A DNA stretch of 64,000 bases, taken from positions 102,001 through 166,000 of the forward strand of contig CAJNDS010002572.1 of NCBI GenBank assembly GCA_905221605.1, written 5' to 3'. The position numbers and the translations under genes are program-made. The stretch is from Symbiodinium natans. Lineage: Eukaryota > Sar > Dinophyceae > Suessiales > Symbiodiniaceae. Positions 21,257 to 33,583 of the stretch are shown in pieces; the first letter of the stretch is position 1; each line of letters starts with the position of its first letter. The notes under the pieces were generated by a model. That model was given only the letters and a program-made list of their open reading frames with translations. It had not been told where the DNA came from and did no database searches.

Positions 21257-21331
21257 GGTGGAGGCCAAGCGCCAACTGGTGAGCTTTCAGGAAGAAATTG
21301 CAGACACAAGACTTCTGGAAGGTCTGGCGGA
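21257..21331 (+). CDS. exon-like island B7, helical
   Basis: Reads VEAKRQLVSFQEEIADTRLL, then EGLAE, to a GTAGAC donor. Charged amphipathic helix, probably coiled coil. Confidence 0.6.
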
Positions 21332-22063
21332 GTAGACTTGTGCAATTGCTGGGGTTGGTGGGGGAGGGGGCGGGCCTTCCTATCACAGTTTGGGATGGAT
21401 GGATGGATGGATGGATGGCACGCAGGGTACGGCTGCCAAAGGGTGCCTTCCCCTCCGCCGTCTCAGGGAGCCTCCGCAAGCGTCATCGGCAACCCTCCAG
21501 CAAAGGTTCGAGGTCCCTGACTGGCCACCCCACGCAAGCATCCATGAACTCCCCAGTGCCCGCACAGACCACAGTTTGGGAGTTGTGCCGGTTCTAGATT
21601 ACAGATATACGCCCTGAGCGGAACCCGCCGAAGGACTTCCATCCACATTCAGAATCGCCGCAAACAACCCCCGGCTCGATGTTACAACACGGCGACTTTG
21701 GTTGGCTTTCCCAAGTGTCCTTGCACGCTTGAGGCGAGATCCCTGGAGCCTCGAAGAGGCCCCCACTCGTGTTGCAGAAGTTCCCGCGCTTGCTAGGTTG
21801 CTGGGGCCTTCCTTGTTTCGTGTGTGCGGGGCCGGCTTCAGCTGGAGTTTAAGAATTGGCGTGCCTAACTGTGCAGTTTTTCGGGCTACCAGCAAGCTTG
21901 TGGTTGATGGTGCTCACCCTAAACCCTGAACCCTAAACCCTAAACCCTAAATCCTAAGCCCTAAACCCTAAACCCTAAACATATCGGGGTGGACATCCTG
22001 CGGTGGTAAGCCCGAAAAGAGGTCTACGAACCCTCTTACACCCAGCGCAGAGCTCTCGACTAG

Positions 22064-22140
22064 GCCAGGAAGATTCTCGAAGAGATTGAGAGCGAGGTCA
22101 GTCTGCAACAGGACAGTCCGTCGTCCCCCCGTTTTTTCAG
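22064..22140 (+). CDS. exon-like island B8, coiled-coil type
   Basis: CGACTAG|G acceptor. Reads ARKILEEIESEVSLQQDSPS and ends at GTTTAGG. A small island just upstream (21999-22008, GVDILRW before GTAAGC) may be another exon. Confidence 0.55.
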
Positions 22141-22529
22141 GTTTAGGTTTTAGGGTTTCGGGTTTAGGGTTTTGGGTTTAGGGTTTTGCGGTCATGTTGT
22201 CATGTGGAGAGAAAAAGATGCCGTAGATCGAGATTCATGGGTACTGACAAGTAGGGCAACAGGTAGGGTAATTAGCGACAGAACTGCTGACAACCCGAGT
22301 TAAGGTACTTTAAGCCCTGCTTCTCATGAAGCATTTTGAAGCCAATAAAGAAGAATCCCCATCCCAACTCAGACGGGGCAGCTTGAGGCGAGCTTTGGGG
22401 CCCGGTGAGGGGGGCAACTTAAGGGTTTTTAGGCTTTAGGGCTCAGGGTCACTCTTTTTTCTTGGGCTCCCAAACCCCAAAACCCCAAACCCTAAACCCC
22501 AAACCCTAAACCCTAAACCCTAAACCCGG

Positions 22530-22588
22530 GCTTCAAAGGCTTCGAGCGGTTTCGCTTTGAGTGGAGGTTGGGGCTCATGGTCTTCGTG
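22530..22588 (+). CDS. exon-like island B9
   Basis: Reads GFKGFERFRFEWRLGLMVFV directly into M2 copy 3. Aromatic and basic, then hydrophobic. The right border lies at or inside the element. Confidence 0.45.
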
Positions 22589-22704
22589 CTTGGAGGTTCA
22601 AGGGTACTTATATAAGCAGGGATATAAGTAGGGGAACTATCATTGGTTCTAGCCCTGTTTAGGGTACTTATGGCACCATTTATAAGTACCCCTGAACCTC
22701 CAAG
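22589..22704. mobile_element. M2 palindromic element, copy 3
   Basis: Arms CTTGGAGGTTCAAGGGTACT and AAGTACCCCTGAACCTCCAAG (21 nt arm, last 20 shared with copy 1 type). Abuts island B9. Confidence 0.65.
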
Positions 22705-22983
22705 CGGGGTTAGGGTTGAGAGTTTTGGGTTTGCCTGAGCTACTTCTGCAAAGCCGTACAGGGAGAAACCAACTTTCTGTGAAAGCTCTACTTCACGGAC
22801 TTCCTATGCCCATTCTAGTCACCTCATAACTCTGTTTGTACTTTAGAGTCTTTAGAGTCCGAAACCCGAAGCCCCCTGCAGGGTATTGGGGTTTTGGGTG
22901 TAGGACCCTGATCTTAAGAGGACCATCAGCGTCAGCGCCGGCTGAAAGGAGATGGCGGAGAGGCCCACTAAACCCTAAACCCT

Positions 22984-23053
22984 CTGGGTCATTGGAGGAG
23001 GCTTCGTGCAGGGAGTCTTGAGCCAGGAAGTGTGTAGCTCTGTGGTGCTTTGC
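22984..23053 (+). CDS. exon-like island B10, hydrophobic
   Basis: After a CCCTAAA patch, reading VIGGGFVQGVLSQEVCSSVV before a GTAACT donor. Possible membrane segment. Confidence 0.4.
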
Positions 23054-23889
23054 TGTAACTTTAGATCCTTAGCCTTTTTGGGTTTGTTGGGTTCTTAATA
23101 AGCTAAAATTAAATTTATAGCTGCCCTGCTAAGTGCAGACAAGGTAGGGTTTGAGATTTCTAGGGCTTTATAAGGTTTAGGGTTTATAAGGCTACGACCT
23201 AAGCCATGACCAATATCATTCCTTCACGCTCTCAATATTGTAAGCTTCCAAAAGCATACCAAGCAACAACATACATGTAGTCATTTAGTCCTTATTGCCC
23301 CTGATGTCGGAGCACCCCAGCCCCAAACCCCATACCGCGCTTGTGTCTGCGCAACTCTTGAGCTCCTTAGATGAAGAACTGATTTTGATCAAGCTGATCA
23401 CTTTGAGTAGCCTGCCCTGAACACAAGATTAGGATCTGGAACACATTTTGCAAGTTTTACGGGTTTTTAATCTGACAGAACAAAATCCTTATCCCTCAAC
23501 CCGCCGCCTGCACCTTCACCTGGGCGCAAAACACAACTCAAAACCCTAAACCCTAAACCCTAAACCCTAAACCCTAAACCCTAAACCCTAAACCCTAAAC
23601 CCGAAACCCTAAACCCTAAACCCTAAACTCGCGAGAGCACCGCTGCCCATACACATGGGTGCTCGAGCCTCTCGGACAGGGCTCGTGGAGAACCTACGGG
23701 CCTGGGAGGGTCAAGCCTCCCAGCACAACCCCTACGCGGCCCCTGTTTTGCTTTGTAGTGTGGCTACAGAATTCAGACCGCTTAAACCCCTCACCATTGA
23801 GCCTTTGTCGGCTTTTGCCTGGCCCTTGGGTTGCGTTCCCCCTCGCTGGCGACCAGCTTCCTGGAGTTAAGGGCCCTGACAGGGGGGGT

Positions 23890-24087
23890 CTTCGCTCTGG
23901 CACTTGGCCTCCGATCCGAGCCAGGACGGGCAAACAATAGTGGTGTGCATGCTGTTCGAGCACTACGCAGAGATCGCAGAGCGCTGCTGGAGATGGTTGC
24001 GTCGAAAGCTACCCTTGGCCATGCCGACAAAGGCGGTGATCGCAACCTGCTGGACCCTGCTTTGCTTTTGGTGCACTGATGATACAC
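23890..24087 (+). CDS. exon-like island B11, membrane-type
   Basis: About 60 open codons: IVVCMLFEHYAEIAERCWRW, then LRRKLPLAMPTKAVIATCWT and LLCFWC. Looks like an amphipathic part followed by a membrane helix. The start lies after ATCCGAG or CCAG near 23920. Confidence 0.5.
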
Positions 24088-24697
24088 ACCCTAAACTTTC
24101 AACCCTCAACCCTGAACCGGCGAGAGAACGCAACCGTGGGTGCTCGAGCCTCTTGAAAGCCTTCAATTCTGGAGCCGCTAGCGACGCGTTTTTCTCTGTA
24201 GCATAGCGACAAAATAAAGACCCCAAATCCCTCACTGTTGGCGCTTTTCGGGTTCTGAGCTCGGGTGGGTTGTGTAAGACCCCCCCCCCCCCCCTGCACC
24301 CCCCCCCCCCCCCTACAACCCCAGCGCATAAACCCCAATTGGCTCTGGGACCATTCCTGGAACCTCCTCCTTCGGGGACTGAAACCCTGAAACCCAAGAA
24401 AGCCCCCTTGCGAGGGGGGTGTGGGAGCCCTAAACACTGAAAGAGAATGTTCGGGTTGGGGGTGGGGCGACTGAGCTACGCGAGCGCGCGACAGGGAGTG
24501 CGTCCCTGAATCTAAAGAAGAGTGCACAGAGCACGTACATTTGAGACTCACCCCAAGCCCCAAACCCCAAACCCTAAACCCTAAACCCTAAACCCTAAAC
24601 CCTAAACCCTAAACCCTAAACCCTAAGCTTGGCCCTAAACCCTACCCACACCTTCAACTTGGCTGGGGTGGGGGGAGGGGAGGGCTCTGGAGCAAAA

Positions 24698-24770
24698 GCT
24701 CAGCTTTCTCAGGAGCCGCGGCGTGGCCTCTCACCGAAGCCCTGGTTCCAGGAGATGTCTGAGAGGCAGG
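24698..24770 (+). CDS. exon-like island B12
   Basis: Reads AQLSQEPRRGLSPKPWFQEM, then SERQ, between GCAAAAG and GTTGAGG, followed by a TTTAGGG array. Confidence 0.55.
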
Positions 24771-25205
24771 GTTGAGGGCTTAGGGTTTAGGACTTCGGGT
24801 TTAGGACTTAGGGTTTAGGGCTTGGGCTTAGGGTTTAGGGTCTAGGGTTTAGGGCTTAGGGTTTAGGATTTCGGGTTTAGGGTTCAGGGCGTCGGGTTTA
24901 GGATTTAGGGTTTTAGGGTTTAGGGTTTAGGGTTTAGCGTTTAGGGTTTAGGGTTGCGGGTGTTCTGGGAATGGGGTTTAGGGCCTTCGGGTTTTGGGCT
25001 TATGGCCAAGATGAAAAGGGAGCTTCAAGGGAACGGAGGTTCAGGCAAAAATATAAAGCCTACACCAGACTGCTGAGGTATGCCAAGCACCCCAAATGCT
25101 CTGAATGGGGGGGGGGCACGGTGAATACGCCCCTGGTTCCCAAACCCTAAACGCCTAAACCCCAAACCCGAAACCCTAAACCCCAAACCCAAGAATTCTG
25201 CGAAG

Positions 25206-25283
25206 CAGCAGCAGGTACGGCGCATCACTGCGGCAGCACCCGCAGAGGCCCGCCAAATCGCCCAAAAACCCCTAAACTGTAAG
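25206..25283 (+). CDS. exon-like island B13
   Basis: CTGCGAAG acceptor. Reads QQQVRRITAAAPAEARQIAQ, then KPLNCK, ending at GTTTAGGG. CCCTAAA on the left, a 120-bp TTTAGGG array on the right. Confidence 0.6.
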
Positions 25284-25879
25284 GTTTAGGGTTTAGGGTT
25301 TAGGGTTTAGGGTTTAGGGTTTAGGGTTTAGGGTTTAGGGTTTAGGGTTTAGGGTTTAGGGTTTGGGGTTTGGGGTTTGGGGTTTAGGGTTTAGGGTTTA
25401 GGGTTGAATGTTGAAGGTTTAAGGACCTTGCCTGGGCAGCATTCAGTGTTGCAGCCGGGATCAATGGAGCTGCCATCTGCCTTGCATGCTAGAGTAGCAC
25501 CCTTCTTGGGTGTCCCGTCAAGGAGCTTCTATTCTATTTTGGGGGTAAAAAAATGGGGGCACCCCTATTTTGGGGGGAATGCCCATAATATGATATGGGC
25601 ACCCTCAGTCCGATTCAGCTGGGTTATCGTTTGAGGCCTGCTGCAAACTGTCTGGGTGCATTCAGGCACCCCCTTTGTTCCAGCCATACCGGGCTTTCCT
25701 AAGGGCCTCTTGTTGGGGATATGCGGTGTCTGGGCACCCTAAACCCTGAAGCCCCCAAGCCCCTAAACTCCTCAACCCATAAAGCCTGAACGCTGAAAAC
25801 CTAAACTCCTGAAACCTGAACCTAAGTTCCTAAACCCCGAACCCCCCCCCCCCCGGCGCTGAGCTCTCACAGTGCCAAG

Positions 25880-26075
25880 TAAACCCTAAACCCTAAACCC
25901 TAAACCCTAAACCCTAAACCCTAAACCCTAAACCCTAAACCCTAAACCCTAAACCCTAAACCCTAAACCCTAAACCCTAAACCCTAAACCCTAAAACCCT
26001 AAAACCCTAAACCCTAAACCCTAAACCCTAAACCCTAAACCCTAAGCCCTAAACCCTACCTAAACCCTAAACCTC
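25880..26075 (+). repeat. CCCTAAA array
   Basis: About 195 bp of nearly perfect units ending just before island B14. Confidence 0.9.
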
Positions 26076-26088
26076 TCATTGTCGATAG

Positions 26089-26174
26089 CGCTGCCAAGTG
26101 CCAGGTATGGCTTGACCAGCGGGCGCCGACTGGCGACCGAAGCACGAGGCTCAAAGGCTCAAAGCAGTGCCAGG
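26089..26174 (+). CDS. exon-like island B14
   Basis: CGATAG acceptor and GTTAAGG donor. Reads AAKCQVWLDQRAPTGDRSTR, then LKGSKQCQ. Confidence 0.55.
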
Positions 26175-26431
26175 GTTAAGGGTTTAGGGTTTAGGGTTTA
26201 GGGTTTCGGGTTTAGGGTCTACAGGCTTTAGAGGGTTTCTTGGATTTATAGGGTTGAGGGGACTTATGGGGTTCAGGGGCTAGGGTTTAGGGTTCCGGGT
26301 TTATAGCCGTTAGGGTGTTAGGGGTTAGGGGTGTCGAGGCTCACTCGGGTTTGTAGGCAATCTAGGGTTTTTTATTCAGGTTTATACAGGTCTTATAGAG
26401 GGTTTACGGTCTTGTTGGGGGGGGTGGGGAG

Positions 26432-26528
26432 CAGATCTTGTGTGCTTCAGAAGGTTCGATCCTGAACAGCAAGGTGCTTCAGGATCAGCTGCTACCCTTA
26501 GGACGCAGACGGCTTGACCTTAGCTCGG
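26432..26528 (+). CDS. exon-like island B15
   Basis: GGGGAG acceptor, then QILCASEGSILNSKVLQDQL and LPLGRRRLDLSS before GTTTGAGAG. The frame stays open to 26592. Could belong to the protease gene's 5' part or to the preceding gene. Confidence 0.55.
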
Positions 26529-26942
26529 GTTTGAGAGAGGCTTTTTTTTTGCAACCTGAGCCCGAAACAGAATTCTCAGCTGCAAGCCCTTAGCCCTAAC
26601 CCCCAGCCAACGAGCCAACTTCGTTCCGGCTTGGGTGGGGACATTCAGCTTGGGATTGCAGCTTCTTGGGCTCATTGTTCAAGACTGGTCCCGAGCTAGG
26701 GCAGCTTTTAGGGTTTTCCTTAGAATGACCCAGGGATACCTCTCCAAAACAAGGAACAAGGAATCTTTGTTGGGTGTAGGTACCCCTACGTCCTCACAAC
26801 CCTTGCGAAGCTCTCAGCCCAAAAAGCCCTACTTCAGGCCTCAAACCATATCAGCCCCAAGCCCGAAGTCTTAAACCCTAAACCCTAAACCCCAAACCCT
26901 AAACCCCAAACCCTAAACCCCAAACCCCAAAGCTGGACCTAG

Positions 26943-27017
26943 GCCTTGCGAGAGAACAACACGGTGCCCATCAGATTCCATCTGAACTTCGACACGCTCT
27001 ACGAGGACAAAGTCCAG
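26943..27017 (+). CDS. leishmanolysin-like gene, N-terminal exon
   Basis: GACCTAG|G acceptor. Reads ENNTVPIRFHLNFDTLYEDK. PIR followed by a Leu-Tyr-Glu segment is the typical entry of leishmanolysin domains. Ends CAG|GC (GC donor), 25 codons, phase 0 to 0. Confidence 0.75.
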
Positions 27018-29306
27018 GCCTGACGGGGTTCAGGGTTGAGGGTTACGTACGGTTTGGGGTTTAGGGTTTAGGGTTAGGGTTAGGCTCTAGGACTTTAGAG
27101 CTTTAGGTTTTTTTTGAGTGGGGGGGTTTCAAAATTTTGGGGTTTCCACTGTGAAGGACATTTGAAACACAAATGTTGCACAAAAAAACATGAGAGGACA
27201 ATCAGCTCTTTCAGCATGCAAGGATTTGAAGCGTTGAGGGTTCTAACCCACCAAGAGGTCCAGGGTCGAGGGTTTGGGATATTCGAGGTTCAATCGCACT
27301 TCTAAGTAGGGGTACAAGTAGGCGAACTGTAGCCATACTTGGTTATAACCTTATGTAGAGTACTTAAAACCCCACGTACAAGTACCCTAAACCCCTAAAA
27401 CCCTAACCCCCTAAACCCTAAACCCTAAACCCTAAACCCTAAACCCTAAACCCTAAACCCTAAACCCTAAACCCTAAACCCTAAACCCTAAACCCTAAAC
27501 CCTAAACCCTAAACCCCAAGTGGGTATCGGAGTGCACCGCACGCCGGAGAATTTTCTGGCGGTTCAGGGTTTAGGGCCTAGGGCGTGGGGTTCAGGCGTT
27601 AGGGCTTTGGGCTTAGGGTTTCGGTTTAGGTTATTTAGGGTTTAGTATCCGAAGGCTCATAAAGTGACCCCGAGAAGCTTTGTTCTAAGAAGAGAGCTGT
27701 GATGGATACTCTACAGGATCCAAATGGAAGCCCACGTGGGCTTAGGGTTTAGGGTTTAGGGTTTAGGGTTTAGGGTTTTGGGGTTTAGGGTTTAGGGTCC
27801 CTAAATCTTAAACCCTAAGCCCCAAACCCTAACTCCACGGGATACCACAGCCTAAACCCTACAAACCCTCAACCCCAGCACGTGCCAAAATCCTTTCCTG
27901 CTGGCGCAGGCCAATCCTTTGACAAAGGACCGGTACTGCTTCCGGGAGGCCACCCTAAACCCTAAATGGCTTAAACCTTAGCCCTGATGGCACGATATCG
28001 TATCTGAGGAAGCCACTGAAAGGGGGGGATGGAGCCTAACGGATGGAGTGGGAAGTGCACATTAGTATCTTGCTTTGTGGGTCTGTTGTGGCTTACAGTC
28101 TTCTTTCTGGTGAGGATTAGGGCTTACAAGTCCATGAACCCCGAGATCAGCCGTTGCCCCAGGGCGCTTGGTTCCGCGTGGGCCGCTCGACTCAAGTAAG
28201 CTGGGCTCTTCGCATTGTATGGTGAGTTCGGAGGCATCCATGTGCTTCTCCGCTGCCTGTTACCAATGTAGGCTTCAGAACCCTCTCTCCCCCCCCCCCA
28301 CTTTAAGAAAACAAACTAGAACCCTAAACCCACTCGTCCCAGATGTGCAGCCGTAGCTGTGGCCTTCACCCCTCTACTCCGCCTTGCCGAAATCAGAGCG
28401 TTTGCGGTTAGGGAGTTCTCCTCCCTGCGTGAATTCCTTGTCCCTAAAGGTCCATGTACCCGTGTAGTATTACACTTGGGCCCCTAAAAGCTACTTTATA
28501 GGAACCTCTTTAAGGCCCAAGCTTTCTATACTGGTACATGGACCGTGAGGGCGTTCAGGATTGAGCACAATGACGCTTTGCGGAGCTCCCGAGCATAGGC
28601 GCCCCAGGCATGACACAGGCTGTCGTTTGCGCGTACCACCTCCTGCCGTTCGCCGATCCCTTCTTTGGGTTTAGGATCTCTTCTAAAAACCTAAATTAAA
28701 CCCAAAAGGGGACCCCTTTGCCCTAGGTTACTGCGGATCCTAGACCCCCTAAACCCTAGACCCCCAGACCCCAAGTCCTCAGCCCCAGTCCTCAGACATC
28801 TCTTCAACCATCCTGTTTAAACCTGAAGCTGGCGTTGGGCTTAGCTCTTTGTTTTGTGCCCTGCATGGTTGGGTTGTGGGGTTCGGGGCTTAGGGCTTGG
28901 CAAAGCCCCCCCTCCCAGGCTACCCGCAGGATCCACAACCCGAGGGAGCTGGTCCGGATGGCCGCGCACTCAGGAACGTAGAAGGCCCGAATACCCGTGG
29001 TTTAAACCCTAAACTTTACTAAACCCTAAACTCCATAAACCCTAAACCCTCAACCCTAAACCCCATAAACCCCCTAAACCCTACAAACCCTAAACCCTAC
29101 AAACCCTAAACCCTGAAAGAGACCTGCGTGCGAGGTGGGAGGCTGCCAGCTGCCTGATTTGCTGGCGCAAACTGCCCAAGGGATCAGTAAAGAATCCTTT
29201 CTTTCAGCCTTGTTCTTTGTGGTTACTACCATGTGCTTAAGAACCACCGGAAAAAGGATAACAGTCCCTATATTGCCCTTATACGGAAGAATCTGTTGCA
29301 TTTTTC

Positions 29307-29346
<40 letters not shown>

Positions 29347-32300
29347 CTTGAGCAGGTAGTAGGTTAGAATCCCTTACAAACCCCTTGAAGCAAACAAGGG
29401 CAGCTTATTGTGTTTCTCAGGTTGCCGGGCAACCCTACATCCCTTGATATGAGTTTAGTGTCTTTATCAACTTTTCCTTGGGATGTTCCCCCTTATGCTA
29501 ACAGTCCTTAATAGGGATTATAGTAACCTCCTACTAGAATCCCCATTAAGGCTGTAGGAAACAGGGGGAACATCCCGAACTATACCAAATACCCCCTTCT
29601 CACTCAAACAGGTCCCCCCAACAGAAGGCCAAAGGTTAGGGCTGTGGAGCGGCACAGCGCGCGACAATGATCCGGGACCCCAAAGGATCCCTCTCTGGTA
29701 CCTATTTCTGGAGTTCGGTACCGCCCCCCCCCCCCCCCCCCCCAAAAAAAAAAAAAAAACAACTGTATATTCAGATTGTAGAATCAGATGTCTTTGAGGC
29801 ACATAATTCCATATTTCTACACCCCTAACCCCCTAACCCCTAACTCACGGATTGAAAGCAGCCCAGACTGCGGCGATCGCGCCGCCTCCTACCCCACCGG
29901 GTTCCTTGGCAGCTATGATTCCGGGGTGGGAGAGGAGGGGTTGAGGGTATCGGGTTTAGGGTTCAGAGTGTTTAGGGTTTAGGGTTTAGGGTTTGGGGTT
30001 TGGGGTTTGGGGTTTAGGGGTGCGGAGCATGCCGGGGTTTGGGGGGGGGCAACTAGCTCAAAGCGATTAATGCTCAAGGAAGCACAGGGCTTTGGCTTTA
30101 GGATTACGAATGATTACGATGGTCCTGCATTGGCGTCATGGATATCGCCTTTGCTTAATTTCGTGGGCTGACGAGCCCGAATCTCCCCTGAATACAGTCG
30201 TGCGGGTGGTAGGCCAAACGAAAAAAAAAGGTTTAAGAGTGGGGAGGTATTGGGCAAATCAAAAGTCAATGATGCAGGCTCCGGGTGCAGGCTGTCATGA
30301 AGTATGGGGGGGGGGGGGGGGCATGTTTGCGTGCCATTTTATCAGCTGAGACAATGGGTAACTTGCCTTTCTCACCTACAGTCGCCTCATATAGCATTTT
30401 GCCGAACTTATCTTCTGTCTGCTATTATGTAATAAACCGCTGGCTCCTAACATTTTTAAAAGTTTAAGCTTATCTACTCTCTACTATTCATATAATACAC
30501 CAGTGGCCTAACCAGGGACAAGTGGTGCATCTGCGTGGCGAACGACGTCATTACAGCAGCTGGGCCGTGCTTTCTTTGGGATTGTGGGTTGCAGGGCCGG
30601 GGGATTGAGTTGCAGGGTTTGCAGGGTTTGCAGGGGTTGCGGGGTTGCAAGGGTTGCAGGGTTTAGGGCTTAGGGCTTGGGGCTTAGGGCATAGGGTCTT
30701 TAGTCTACTTGGCGCTTCATGTGCACTGCATATCTTCTCACCCTTGGCAGCATGACAACCCTAAACCTGAGGCCCTAAATCCTAAACCCTGAACCCCTAA
30801 AAAGCTTGGGCTCTGAACCCCTGAAACTCTAAACCCCGAAACCTTGGGATGTTCCCCCTTTTTTCTAACAGTCATTAATAGGGATTATAATAGGGGGTAC
30901 TCTACTCCCTATGAAGGACTGTTAGTATAAGGCGGAACATCCCAACCTAACCCCTCCAACCTTCAGTTTTCAAGCCCTGGCCGCCGTCCTAAGGATCAGA
31001 TGAGATCTTTTGCCATCGAAGCCACCACTGCGCCCCGACCAGCACCAAGCGCCCTTTAAGTTTGTAGGATTATTCAGTGTTTCGGGTTTGGGGCTGAGGG
31101 TTTAGGGCTTAGGGCTTCGGGTTTAGGGTTTCGGGTTTAGGGCTGCTCCCGTTGCTTTCCGGATGATAGTTCTGTCATGTTGAACAAAGCGCTGGGCTTC
31201 GGGTTCTGCGTGTGGTGGTTGTATGTGTGTACATGTTGTATATGTTTTTCACTTACTTAAAGTTGTACATAAACATTCATGTGTATATATATATATATAT
31301 GTATGTATATATATATATGTACATGAAGAATATATATATATATATATGCATATATATATATATATATATTCATGAAGTGTATATATACATATATATGCAT
31401 ATGGTCACTGCAGGAGGCCATGAAGGATGTCCCGAAGTTCATTCAGGTGCTGCCGGTGGAGGGGTCGCTGAAGCTCAGGAGCCCTTGGGGTTTAGGGTTT
31501 AGGGTTTAGGTTTAGGGTTCAGGGTTCAGGGTTTAGGGTTTAGGGTTTAGGGTTTAGGGTTTAGGGTTTAGGAAGTATTTGGAAGTATAGGAAGTTGAAG
31601 AAGAGTAGGGTTGCAGGTTGCTACAGGGAGGGCTGAGGGATTTGGGATATTGGCTTTTGGGCATACAAGCGAAGAAGGAAGAGGCAGAGACCACCCACCG
31701 AAACTGAGGGCACGCTTAAAAGCGCAGCAAACCCTAAACCCTAAACCCCAAATCCCAAACCCTAAACCCTAAACCCCCTTCAAAGGGGGGCACCAGATGA
31801 GGGAGACGAAGGTTCCGTATGAATCAGACATTGCAGGCATCGGGCTTGTACTGAAAAGCAGGGTTTAGGAGTTTCGGTTGGGAGTTCCCCCTTATACTAA
31901 CAGTCCTTAATAGGATTATCGTACCCCCTTACTAGAATCCCGATTAGTTAGGGCGTGTTAGTATAGGGGGGGGGGGGGGGGAAACATCTCAAATTGTAGG
32001 GTTCAACAGCAGCTTGAGATGACGTAATCGTTTCGTCGGGACCCTCCACCCCAATCAAACCTTTTAACCCGAAGCCCTGAACTTGTCGAGCGCAAGTTGC
32101 GAGAATAGGGGCGCCCTTCTTCTTGGCCGGGGGGGGGGGGGGGGGGGGGGGTGGTACAGTACGGATTCCTTATCTTCGGGAATTTTGGCTGGGACCTCTC
32201 TTTTTTGGAGACTACCCAGAAAGAGACTTCAAAAAGATGCGATATTGTGGGATGCTCCCAGCCACCCACCCTGAGAGCTTCAGGGTTTAGGGGTTTACGG

Positions 32301-33363
32301 TTTAGGGCTTAGGGTTTAGGGTTTAGGGCCTTTTTTCTGCGTTGGAGGAGCTGGGAAGGCTCGTTCCCGGCCATGTGGCGCAAGACGGGACAAACTGGCG
32401 TTTACTGCGATCCTGATTGTTGCTTGGTCGTGAGATTGTGTCGTTCTCGGGGATTGATTATATAGCCCCTTTGGAATTGTTCTATTTTTAATATAAAAAC
32501 CCAAGGGAATTAAACAAATATTCTCTTTAGGTTCTAAGGGAAGGCTAGGGTTTTGGAAAGTACTTGGAGGATTCATGGTACTTCTAAGTCGGGAAAGAGT
32601 AAGTTATTCATCGTACTTATAGCTGCTTACAACTTGATTGGGGTACTTGTAGCCCTAATATAAGCCCTACACCAATACAGTTTAGGGGCTTTCGGGTGAT
32701 GTGTCCTTTGCAGGAGCGCCCATAACGTTCCATGTTCGGGCGTTTCGTAAGGGCGCCACCCACAACAAGCATAGGGTTTAAGTTTAGGGTTCAGGGTTTA
32801 GGGTTTTGGGTTTATATAGGGTTTAGGATAGAGGGTTTAGGGTTTTTTAGGGTGTTGAGGGTTTTAGGGTTTTTAGGGTTTTTAGGGTTTGCACAGCATT
32901 TCTTACGCCCCCCCCCCCCCCCCCCCGCGACCACTTTCCCCCGATCTGGGAGCTCACGAGTCGAGGTCAGAAGGGGCTGCACGCAACGCGGCGGCATGGG
33001 GTTCTGGGTCAAATCCCTTCTCCCTGCTGTTTATGGTGACATTGACCCCCCAAGATAGGCTCAGGGTGTATTTGACGACGCGTTGAACAATTTGAGCAAG
33101 TGTGCTTACATCATACACGGGGCTCGTTTCGCTGTGGTCGCAAGATTCGAAGCAGTGGTAAAAAAGTTGTATTTTTCATGTCACGCGAGACTTCGGGAAA
33201 TAGTCATGTTCGCGACGAGTGGCCTCAGTATGGGGCTTCGAGTTTCTGATAGGGCTTACAGGGCTTATAGGGTTATTTGTATCCACCCAACTTCCTAAAC
33301 ACAAAACCCTAAACGCAAAACTTCGAACCCACCTCCCCCCCAAAGTACATGAAGTAGGGTTTA

Positions 33364-33460
<97 letters not shown>

Positions 33461-33530
33461 GCTACTACTACTACTACTACTCCTACTACTACTCCTGCTG
33501 CTGCTACTACTACTACTGCTGCTGCTGCTG

Positions 33531-33583
<53 letters not shown>

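Noticed and set aside
26440-26475. tRNA-like B box (GGTTCGATCC)
   Set aside because: No A box or cloverleaf around it, and the stretch lies in a better coding island.
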